From Varroa destructor (Eukaryota; Arthropoda; Arachnida; Mesostigmata; Varroidae): a stretch of DNA of 64,000 bases. This document shows, piece by piece, positions 1-9,925 of the stretch; position 1 is the stretch's first letter, and each line of letters starts with the position of its first letter. The stretch spans positions 17,355,939 through 17,419,938 of the forward strand of contig NW_019211458.1 of the NCBI RefSeq assembly GCF_002443255.2, written 5' to 3'. The translations under genes and the position numbers were made by a program. The notes beneath the pieces were generated by a model. It saw nothing but the letters and a program-made list of their open reading frames with translations. It did no database searches and was not told the origin of the DNA.

Positions 1-2778
1 TCAAATTATTTTTATTAGCTAGACAAGTGGATATTTTACGTCAACGTCACCCAGTCTACATTGGCCGAACGTCCAATGCTGCCCGTAAATTAGGTTTCAG
101 ACGACGTTAGAATTAGATATTAACGGATAATGATACGTCAACGATGCGCTTCTCAGCGTCCTATTCATTCGCACCGTTTATACTCCATTTGAGCAAATGC
201 GTTAGCCTTAATTTAGATAGGTCCACAAACAGTTCATTGGTTAGGTCGACGCAAGACCACTTTCGTGCTTTTATATGCCAAAATAATAACAGGGGTATAA
301 TAAGCATATCAGGCGATGCCGTTACAATTATTAGGGAACACAGATAAATCGTCGTAGTCCAAGCAGTGTTAGCGAATCTTTCATGATATAATTACTACAT
401 TTCCTCGTTATATATTTGAGCAAGCTTACCAATATCGAAATATTTCGATTTGCTCGAATATTTATTCTTGTTTTTTCTGTGCTGCCTATTCTCTGTGGGC
501 AGCAATAGCGGAAGTGATAACTCGATGAATTTTGATGGAGTGGTTTGGTGAGCTGCAAGCAAGTTTACTGGCAACAGTCGGTTGCATAGATCCTGTGAGC
601 AGCGAAGGGAAAAAAACTGCGACCGCAGGAGTTCCGGCAGCCTTAGAAGCACATGTATCTATTGATTGGTCTAATAAACACTAGTATACAATGCATTAAT
701 GTGCCTATAAAGGTACTGTAATCCCTACTACCAGCTAACAACACAAATGTTAATATATAAGGTCCCAGTAAGCGATGGAGGTCATCGTTTAAAGAACTGC
801 TAATGTAGGAAATATGGTTTTCGCATTGCCTGGCCCTTTAAGGCAGTTCAGGACAAGAAAACTGGATACGAATAAAGAGAATTTGTTGTCGTTGTTGAAA
901 TAGTAAGTTGATTTTTTGGGCATACATATTTAAACTTCAATGTTCTATATGTGTTAATGCACAAATAGATATTCGCAAGCACACGTTTATCAAGTGGGCC
1001 GCTCACTCATTATACCTAAACGTATCATTAGATGCGGTCTGGATACACCAAAATCAGCGTGCTCTGTATCCATAGGTAAGCATGTCACACGAGAGACACT
1101 TTTGAGACACAATTTAAAGCTTAATCGTAGAACCTCATCACAGTCTAACCTTATAAACCTCAAAAATTAGCGAAGCCTATGAGGCATCTATCTATTTGTC
1201 TATGACGCAGCACAACCAGCTCTCGAGTCCCCGTATCGTGCTCTGTCAAAAAGCCGTTGCAGTGATTAGCTTCCAAAATGTAACTCATTTTTAGAAAATA
1301 CTTCTATATTCGTACATCATTCAATACAACTGTTGTGTATAGGACTTCCTCAAAGCTTTCGTCAACATGATTCAATGAAAAGCTTGCCCATCTTCTTCAT
1401 ACGTCGCATTACATAGAAACTGCGACAATTAGCCAGGTGTGGGAGATATATAGGATTCATAGATCCATGTGTTAAGGCGTCGTGTTCGCAACCGCAAAAA
1501 AGGTACATGATCACAGTTTTAAATCAATAAAAAAAAAATGGGATTGAACCTTTGGGCAAATTATAGGGCAATATAGTGCACAAGAATTATTTTGTTCCCA
1601 TAGTCTTTTACCACCCAAAAGCTGCGAACGCTTATCGTGCCTTATAGTTAGGCTACTGCCTGGGTGGCTACCCGTGCGACCAGCGTATGATATTAGACCC
1701 ATCATTCGCTCAATGCAATCCAATCGATATTATCAAAATAGTAAATCAACATATACATAGGCGAACCTTATGAAGTTTACGCCCCGCGTGTACTGTAAAC
1801 TTCCACAATTATGCTAGTGTACCTCTGAGTACTTAGATTCTAAAAAATTAGCAGAAGCAACTAAACTTCAGTGGTATTAGTTATTTCTGTACAAGTTGGC
1901 TTAATTTTTCCTTCGAAATAACGTTGCAAGGCTTTTTCCCAGATTCGTTAGTCTTATCGGACCAGGAGAGTTTTTGGCCTTGGCGCCGATATGAACGACT
2001 ACTGATGGTGATACCCACTTCTGATGTACATTAGCCCCCACCAAGGTCTATAGATTTTCGATGGCTTTGCTAAATCGATTTTTGCTCTCAAATATTACAC
2101 CTATAGTTGGAGTTTGCAAACGGAACCCACAATTTACATTGTACCGAGTATAATTTTTATATTTTCACTTCATAGCTAGGCTATTAAGTTCCCATCATAA
2201 CCTATGTGGTAGTAGGACAAATTTGAAAAAAAAATTAACAAATTAATCTGCTATAATAGAGAAATTTCGATTAGGTGCGTATCGAGTTTAAACTAGCACT
2301 CATTATTATCCTGAGACATTTCGATGCATAGAACATAAAACTATAAACGATATTGCTAAAGGGTTTTTGTTTTTGTTTCATAGTTCTTAATGAACACACA
2401 GATGTAAGTGCCAAGTTCTAAGGTTAGATATATGAGTAGTGCACTCCTCGCACCGGAACAAAAATAACACACTGACTGAACATTTACATCAGTACTTTTA
2501 ACTACACTTAATTTGCAGCATATTTTTTCACATTAAGAGGCCATTTTCTTTACGTAATCAGCCTACTCAGGGCATTATTTTTCTCGAAGTAAAAAAATCC
2601 ATCAACGGAACAAAGTCATTCCCTGTCTTACACCGATTTACCTGAGACGTTTACGTCATACGTAAACGGTAATATCATATGCCCATACAACATGCCCACT
2701 GTCAGCCATAGCAGTTACGTAGTGGCAAGCCAAATGCTGCTTTCATGCTTGCCCTGTGATCCACCCGGTTTCCAACTA
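1..2778. other. no supported gene
   Basis: AT-rich sequence with short frames only. A 35-codon stop-free end (to the TAG at 108-110) at the window edge might be the tail of a gene outside the window but has no recognisable motif. One 9-bp hairpin lies at 2648-2668. Confidence 0.6.
2648..2668. repeat. 9-bp inverted repeat, 3-base loop
   Basis: CGTTTACGT and its perfect complement flank CAT. Confidence 0.85.
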
Positions 2779-3060
2779 TTAAACTTGACGATACCATGCT
2801 AATAGAAATCGGGATGCGGGGTAGACTGGAAAGGAGGGGGAAAAACGGCAGATACGCTCGTACAACAGGCTAGTTGATTGTAGATTAAATTTTTGGGGAC
2901 GATCGACGGCGAGCTGAATCTGGGCTACGTGACCAGATGCGGAAAAAATCCGTTCAGCCGAGTGGTCAGTGATGAAGTGAATACGTTTCTCATAGATGAC
3001 TGAATCGCTGACACATTGCTGAGATACGCTAGCACGCGACGAGACAAATGAAGATATAAG
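2779..3060 (-). pseudogene. hAT transposase C-terminal relic
   Basis: A 93-codon open frame without a useful start codon. Near its middle (about 2961 down to 2926) it reads SAERIFSASGHV. This closely matches the hallmark of the hAT dimerisation domain, where a Ser-Glu-Arg-x-Phe-Ser-x-x-Gly core is nearly invariant; here the core reads Ala-Glu-Arg-Ile-Phe-Ser-Ala-Ser-Gly. hAT transposases are cut-and-paste enzymes, and this region lies at their C-terminus. The sequence after the motif no longer follows the family pattern and no catalytic RNase-H-like part was recognised upstream. Between 3000 and 3060 a second frame also looks family-like, which suggests an old frameshift. I take this as a dead fragment of a DNA transposon. 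The family call is fairly sure; the element boundaries are unknown. Confidence 0.62.
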
Positions 3061-3641
3061 TCAACTGGCTAAGCAGCCTACGGTTATTGCGATGGAGTCA
3101 AGCGTGATACAACCTCAAATGGCCTGCTTATTCCAGGAAGACGGCACTCGGTATCACCTCAATGTTTAGATAATGAAAACTGAACCGGCCGGTAAAAGTG
3201 GGCTTTGCTGGTTGCAAACGTTTTGTGGGACTGAAATATTGCGCTCGTACATGCACGAAAATGTTCTGGTTGAAAATATCCAAAAAATATTTTATAATAA
3301 TAAAGATAGAAGTGAAGTTTTGCATTGAAGTTTTCATTTTAACCTACCGAAACGTTTCATAGAAAGCGTTAAGCCTTTGCGTCCAAGTCTTTCATATATC
3401 CTAGTCTGAAGAAATCAAACATTTTTGGATACCTATGTGTGAAATGTTCTATCAGGTTTACGCTTCATACCAAAACATATGACAAGCATTGTACACAAAG
3501 CACTGATACGATCATTAGATCATAATATTTGGCATTTATACTTTGGAATCGTAAACGTAGAATTTTCGAGTCCTTTATACCTTATATTTTCTGTAAAGCA
3601 TATTCGCATAATGTCCTGAAATGTCTTCAATATTCGTAGAG

Positions 3642-3872
3642 CTAATCATCTGTCTTCTGGGCGTTGAAACAAAAAAATAGGTTTGTGATATGAGGTGTAA
3701 CGAAGAGCGGGGTGACTATCTCATTAATTGATGTAGGGCCAACCATTACCGAGGTTTTTAGATGGATGCAACTCGGAGTTATCAGGCAAACTTCCCGGAT
3801 AACGGATGCCGAGACGTAGGGTTGGGTCCTATCATTATGGCCAGGGACCGTATCAATGATTAGGACAACCAA
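3642..3872 (-). pseudogene. possible pogo/Tigger-type (DDE_1) transposase relic
   Basis: A 76-codon open frame opened by TTG. It begins VVLIIDTVPGHND and continues with a hydrophobic-Pro stretch (CLITPSCIHL). This resembles the DDE_1 superfamily, where a hydrophobic strand ends in the second catalytic Asp followed by Gly/Ser-His, and then a Leu-Pro-Pro-x-x-Thr-His segment. Upstream, the same frame is interrupted by a TAA about two codons before the start, with plausible further similarity beyond it. If correct, it is a broken transposase fragment. The downstream half is not recognisable. The match rests on about 30 residues, so it could be coincidental. Confidence 0.33.
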
Positions 3873-6799
3873 TGATTAGCGGCACACTGCACTTAACATG
3901 TACTGCCCAAACGCGGTATGGACGCGACAGGAAAACAGTGAACGAAGCGTTCACGTGCCCGCGCATCAGCAATAATATATTTCAATACGAGCAGAACAAG
4001 ATCCTCACTATCAACTAGAAAATTGCTATGTTTAGTTAACCAGAGTTTAGCACACGGGCGCCAAGTAGTTTACAGGCAAGATGCCCTTTCTGTGCCAAAA
4101 AACATCACAAAATGTTTCAACTGTATCTTTTCGACCAGATTTGTTGTTGCATATTAATATTCGCTTCCTTAACGAGCCTATTGATACTGACATAATCAGA
4201 TCGAGTACCATGCCCTAAATACCACAGTAGGTCAATCGAAATTCGTTGAAGAAGGCCCTTCAAAATATCTAGCTTGTTTATGCCGTAATTGTACAAATCG
4301 TTATGAAAAGTGGAATCATAGATACAGCAATGCATACATTATTGTATCCAGAAGCTCTGCCAAAAGCAAGTATCAGCACATCAGACTATTGATATCTACA
4401 AGGAAAGAAAATCATTTTGTTGAGGATATATAATGTCCGAATTTGCTTTGCTGCCAATACGAAGCCAGAACAGAACAACTTTGATTTTTTTGTCCTGATT
4501 TTTGAGAAAAGTTACAACGGTACGAAGATCGGTCCTTGTCCTTGCTTCAATGGCTTTAAACCGTTGGTTAATTAACAGTCGCACCCGTGCCGCCAAAGCG
4601 CAGTAGCCAGTACCTTTCTAGGTCCTTGCCTTTGAAGCTTCTTTGCTGATTTGTTAGTATGAAGCTCTTTCTTAGCTACGCCTGAGTTATCTTTGGTCTT
4701 CCGTAGGTAGTTATTGATAGTATGGAAATTTGCCAAGACACAGGACCTTTGAAGCAAATTTTATTAATTACTGCCGAGATACGGCTTTCAACCCCCAGTG
4801 TCGACTTCAAATGTTTATCTTTGGAAATAGCCTTGTCGTGCTAAACACTTCAACTATTGAATTTGAAAACAACCCTTACGTTATGCCATCAGTTCACACC
4901 CACATTGTAATCTGGTGCCTTTTTTTAGAATACACACAGACTTCCTATGGTTACCGCCGCTTTTACATGAAACCCTACCCAAATACTAAGTTCATACGTT
5001 TCTTGCTCCTACAGAAAAATAGAAAACTCCTACGCATATCTGGCATATACCAGCACTTAGTCTACTACATATCGTTCATTTTAGCTGTTGCCGACGGCGG
5101 TCAGGACAGGCGACAGTCGAAAAGACCAGGGCCTCCCAAGTGCATTTCCCTGCCTTCTTCAGCAACACGGTCTCATTGTTAAAGTAGCGTCCTCGTCTCC
5201 TTTCACAAAGTGACGAGGGAGCACAAAAGCGCGCGGCTCTAAGAGGAGTCCTTCTGCTATGAGTTTTCCCTCTACTTCTAGTAGCTGTTCCTTTGTACGC
5301 TAGCGACGATGTGCATGGACACATAGACAGTGTGCGCAAGACGTCACGGTTTCTTAGGCTTCAACATATTGGAAGACTTTCTCGCAACGACAAGATATAG
5401 CAGCGGTACGAGCGACAGAAAATAAAGAAGAAAGGCAAAGAGAAACTAGCGAAAATCGATGAATTATTACTCTACATATAGAAACTCGACAATGCGTTGG
5501 CAAAACTTGTTTGTTACAGCTTCGTCATCGTTCGGGAACAAGACGAACTAACGGAGCCTCTTCCTTAAAAATCATCACGAAGATGAAGACTGTTTCGCTT
5601 TTCTGTCTTCGCCGAGTACTGGAACAGGCGGGTGTCAACGCGAGTGGGGTATGCAAACGCGTAAGAGCGCATACGTATTTGACGCAGACCAATCAACTTG
5701 TGTCACAGCTTTTCTAACCTGAAGTTCAAATTGAAGAAATTCGGATTGACAGAGACGCATTTACGGTTAATCCTGTTGAGATAACTCGACACATATTAAG
5801 TAAATATTACATTACATTAGATAAATTTTAAGCGAAAATTTTACCAAACGACGAATTATCTTTCCACGCACCGCACCGTTATTGAGAGTTCTAGCCGTAT
5901 AGCCAGGCGACAAAGCTAGCAGGAATCAACAATTTTCAGACACAGGTATCGAGCGGTAAAAAGATTATGACTATATATGACAGTTATATATAAATCTTCA
6001 CTGGAGAATTAAGATGAACGGCTAGATTGTTATGTGCATATGTTAAATGTAATAAATTATTATCTCAGCCCGGTACCACCGTTTGACTTTACTCGTCTCT
6101 TAGTGCTTTGTTTCGAAACCGAAGTTAATAGGACCGTGTCCTCAAATAAAGTCATGAGAGTGGGACACGCTTCTGTTGGAAAGGTGGTTGTGAAATTGAG
6201 CATTGGCAACAATAACATGCGCAAGCTGAATCACTGTTACAACTTTCGGAATACACGAACCATCTTTAGAAAAAGGTTTCAATGCATAGAGCAAATAAAC
6301 AGGGCTCAAATCATCAGCAATAATGGAAGTGAAACTAACAATGTTAACTTACTTCTTGGAAGAATCTCAATGGTGAAGTTCCTGATTTGAGTGAAGGAAA
6401 GCCGTCACAGCAAAAATTTTGTGTCCACGGAATAAGCGATTTTTCGGAAAATTGCAATTAAATCCTTATTATAGCATAACTATATATTCCAGGGCTTTGC
6501 AGACGGTCAATCATCACTAATTCTCCGTCATAATTAGCCGTATAGAATTTCCTGAATACGACATGCGGTACGCGCTACGCTTACGGTCGTATTACCTTTA
6601 ACATATTGCTAAGACAAATCAACTTTATCATTTTTTGCCCCACAAACCATCTACGCCATCATAAAAGTCTTGCTTGATATGTTATAAAATATCATAAACG
6701 AAACGTACTACGCTTTAGGCTAAATGTACTGCATGGTTGTTTTTCTTCTTCAAAACTTAGCTTCTGTGTACCAGTAAGTGTCAGCTGAACTTATCTAAA
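3873..6799. other. no supported gene
   Basis: Several frames of 60-150 codons occur on both strands, the longest a TTG-opened plus frame at 4730-5182, none with a recognisable domain. Nothing else is evident. Confidence 0.55.
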
Positions 6800-6955
6800 T
6801 CAAAAATAATCTCGTGACGGTATCGAGTGAGACGAATAAAGTGTTTGTTTGCGGTCAAAATTGATTAGAAGCATAGCTAATATCGATGACCGACCAAATG
6901 ACTCAGTGGGTATTAAACGCAGCACATTGCCGAGTTTCTCTAGGATCTTCTTGGC
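6800..6955 (-). CDS. M13 (neprilysin-like) peptidase N-domain exon or relic
   Basis: The minus strand shows a good 3' splice site, a pyrimidine-rich tract ending in ACAG at 6956-6958, then 51 open codons to a TGA. The exon begins AKKILEKLGN and ends IPSRDYF. M13 metallopeptidase N-domains have a Leu-x-x-Leu-Gly segment and, somewhat later, a Leu-Pro-Ser-Arg-Asp-Tyr-Tyr motif, so order and spacing fit roughly, with a shortened middle. The continuous frame upstream (to 7102) contains LYLSSRNAE, which resembles the M13 Leu-Tyr-x-Ser-Cys-x-Asn segment that precedes it. M13 enzymes are zinc ectopeptidases that cleave small peptides. No donor is seen before the stop and the zinc-site half is absent, so it is probably a fragment. 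No typical codon bias is visible. Confidence 0.4.
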   Translation of the reverse strand, partial: AKKILEKLGNVLRLIPTESFGRSSILAMLLINFDRKQTLYSSHSIPSRDYF

Positions 6956-7168
6956 CTGTACAAGCAAAATCAGAAACGAGAAAGATTTCCCCCGAGAAGG
7001 TATAGGGTAAGCCCTTTGCCTGCGGCTAGTTGCAGCATTTGTCTCCGCGTTCCTACTGCTCAAATACAGGCGACCTACAAATAAACATCCATACGCAGAC
7101 ATCGAGATAGAGATGACCTAATCTTGCAATTTGCTTAACCCAATTGATTCTTCACGCGGCGGGTTGAC

Positions 7169-7188
7169 GCAGGCAGGCAGGCAGGCAG
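7169..7188. repeat. (GCAG)5 tetranucleotide repeat
   Basis: Five perfect GCAG units followed by degenerate copies (ACAG, GCAC). Confidence 0.9.
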
Positions 7189-7225
7189 ACAGGCACACCC
7201 GACCTGGGTCAGTGATGAAGTCAAT

Positions 7226-7244
7226 TTGAGGTTGGAAACCTCAA
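7226..7244. repeat. 8-bp inverted repeat, 3-base loop
   Basis: TTGAGGTT and its complement flank GGA. Confidence 0.8.
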
Positions 7245-7750
7245 TTCATCGCATACCAGTGGTCGAGCCTTAATTTCAAACCTACGATTACTTATGGACA
7301 AATCAAAAGATATTTCTTCCAGGGGTCGAGAGTGAATCCGCGCAGAAGGATAGAGTCCGATGTATCCGAAGCATAAGCCGCAAGGTTAAAGCACAGAAGT
7401 ATCTCTGAAATTCTGCAGTTTACGATACTATTTAACCTAATAAAACAAAGTACGTACAGCGTTTTACTGAAATCGACGTTAGCTAGGATAGGCGCTGGAA
7501 GATATGTGTAATTAATATTATTTAACACAAGATTCGTAGACCGTCAAGTTCGACCTAGCTACATTCACACGAAAAGAAATACATTAAATAAACGCCTATC
7601 GGAACCAGATTTTTGCAGAAAAATTACCACAACGTCAAACATTACGATGTATTTATAAGTGTCGTTGGAGCAACCATATTTTTTTTCTTTTTCTCCGCTG
7701 GGTTTTTTGTCGTTTACCACGTGTAACCCCAACATCCGTCTAGCCAAACG

Positions 7751-7768
7751 ATATATATATATATATAT
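7751..7768. repeat. (AT)9 microsatellite
   Basis: Eighteen bases of perfect AT dinucleotide. Confidence 0.95.
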
Positions 7769-8574
7769 CTATACCTGAACACGTCGTTGCTTAGCTTTTT
7801 CCACTGGCGTGGAACCAATGTCAGTCAAACTTTAAACGAAATTTTGCCCACCATCATCCATGTAGTTTTATGATAGGGGCATGTGTGGTGAGGCAAAGTC
7901 TTGGTGGGTTGAGATGGCAGCCCATAGAATCTACTGATCCAAATTTGGTATAGCAGTTTTGTCATTTGGCTATCATATGGCGGTCCTATTTGAGAACGTT
8001 CACAGGTAATTTCTAGTTGGAACATATTTTGTTGATAGAACGCATGTAACTCCATCTACACTGTGATATTCTAGTGTGACCAGACTAGTCGAGCAGACGA
8101 GAACGTCGCGTCGTGTCTTTTCTATTGATTATGTTTGTACTCGTATATTAATAGCGTAAGCGAATGTTGCTGGAAAAGCAGGCGTATTCGATCGTTGTTG
8201 ATGTTATTCTATATACACAGTAGGAGTTAAACGCGACAAAAACAAGCGCTATATGTGTACTTGATTAAGGATAGCTAGGCAAAAAATTACCCCAATGTGA
8301 GTTTATTTGCAGTTCGAAATAATGAACGAGTTCATCGAAACGATATTCTGACTAAATAGAGGGCGCTCTTGGCCTATTAGATAAAGAGGTGCAAACACTA
8401 GCTTACAAATGCAACTTACTAGAAGCTTTCCTTCTGAATCAGCGAAGAAGGCGCTACTACTTCTCGGCAGGATCGACATTTTCGTACAGCTATGTATGCC
8501 ACAATGGATTACTACAACTAGGGAACATTAAGCGCGCAAATTACATAAAAACACCTTTTTGTTAGTTAAACATC

Positions 8575-8641
8575 GTCCGTTTACTACTGCACACAAAGCA
8601 AACGAATTACAAATTTGCTTAGTAGTAACTACCAGACGGAC
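8575..8641. repeat. nested imperfect hairpin, 20 pairs in three helices
   Basis: GTCCGT (8575-8580) pairs with 8636-8641, TTACTAC (8581-8587) with 8622-8628, and AAGCAAA (8596-8602) with 8614-8620, all perfectly. The left arm has one 8-base interior loop, the right arm a 1-base and a 7-base bulge, and the terminal loop is 11 bases. Confidence 0.7.
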
Positions 8642-9690
8642 AACAATGGAAAATCCGTTAATTTGCAGCATAGGAAAAAAATCATCGCTCAAGAAAACCT
8701 GCTTCTAAGAACAGAATCTATCCTTTAGATGGTATCCTTTTAGCTAAACCCTAACTGGAAATCTCTGTATTAAACTAATGATAAGGCTCATACGCATATA
8801 GTTGTATTAATTGGTGTGAATATTAGCTATGAGAAAAGCTAACAGGACAGGCTTCGTCCTGATTCTTGAGCCAGTACATCATTATTTTATAACAGTATTC
8901 CAAGGCCATTCTTTTTTCTCCACACGCAAAAAACAGTTATCGTATGGCGCTTGCATTACAAGACACCAGCAAAGCTGGGCAAGTTCATCTGTCCATGGAT
9001 TACAAAACAAAGATATAAACATTTAAATGTTACGTTGATGCGTAGGTAATAGCCGTCTTTGTCCCTTTTTGTCTCACTTTGTTAATTGTTATTTTTGTAA
9101 CTGCGCTCAGCCAACAAACGCTGAACGGTACCTCAGAAGAGTGGTGATTATAATCCTTTCCGCTTGCTCATCTCTATCAGAAAATAGATGTACACTGAGA
9201 ACTTTCAGAGTTGATCGAAAGCTTTCAGCGAAAATCAAGGCGAACTTAAAGATAGAAAAGTTAGCTTTGCCTCCTGGCATTTCTTCTCAAAAGTGTTGCT
9301 AATAAACCGGCTAATAAAATGGCCAACGTTAATAGCATGATCTCTTTCTGCCCTTTATTTAATACAGCATTGAGCATTCAACACGAAACGATGTCTCTAG
9401 ATATGTTAGCCTTTCTCTAAGCCCAACGACCCCTTAAGATAAATGACCACTCATTTTGAATGATCCTATATAAACATACTGCATATAATCTTTTTGCACG
9501 GTAACTAAATTCGATTTAGTCTAGCATCAATCGATTCCGCTAGCTTTATTATATCAGCTAGAAGTCTGTGGCTGGTTGGGTAACTATTAGTTGGCTTTTC
9601 CCTAAAGGTTGTTGGGCGCCGTAAGATGGCTTGGCGGTAGGCCCTGTTATAGCTACAGCGCGAGCAGTGAGAACCTCGTTTGTCGTTGGG

Positions 9691-9925
9691 TTAGGCTACA
9701 TCTAGGGTAACGTTTAGACTGTTAAGGAAAGCATCGGCCATGACGCTCAGTCGGTTGTCTTTCTTCGTGACATTTGTTGACTCCGTTGTACCTAGAAAAA
9801 CGCAGTAGCAAGTTGAAAAAAAAACGGTAGAGGAGCGTCGACCACGCTCACCTTCGAACATCTCCTTTTTTCCTCCTTCTGCGAAGAAGATATGTGACGG
9901 CGTGTAATAGGACACGAAAGCTGTT
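9691..9925 (-). CDS. two-exon gene model, product unknown
   Basis: On the minus strand a strong acceptor (pyrimidine tract ending AATAG, AG at 9926-9927) opens an exon from 9925 to 9852. It ends at a GTGAGC donor. A 60-base intron (9851-9792) with a long T tract and TTCTAG acceptor leads to a second exon, 9791 to the TAA at 9691. The reading phase is kept across the splice. The product would contain FVSYYTPSHIFFAEGG, then MFEGTTESTNV, and end LNSLNVTLDVA. Because the intron length is a multiple of three and lacks stops, the unspliced RNA is also open; splice use therefore cannot be deduced from frame alone. No family was recognised and no upstream exon was found. It may be the 3' part of a gene. 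Confidence 0.35.

Larger units (their letters stand above)
6956..9690. other. no complete gene; small repeats and a hairpin
   Basis: The first 150 bases may hold further M13-like coding remnants upstream of the exon ending at 6955. The rest holds a GCAG repeat, an AT microsatellite and the 8575-8641 hairpin. Confidence 0.5.

Noticed and set aside
1..110. Stop-free 35-codon end at the window edge, reading HPVYIGRTSNAARKLGFRRR to a TAG
   Set aside because: It looks protein-like, but a frame this short is expected by chance and no family was recognised. It could be the tail of a gene outside the window.
4396..4757. Two overlapping minus frames with basic segments recalling a Tc1 HTH
   Set aside because: No consistent alignment to the Tc1 pattern could be made across both frames.
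4730..5182. 150-codon plus frame
   Set aside because: Opened by TTG only, no domain, low-complexity tail; length is within chance for 64 kb.
6034..6390. 118-codon plus frame with an RFQCIEQ stretch recalling the M13 C-domain
   Set aside because: Opposite strand to the other M13-like pieces and no supporting motif after it.
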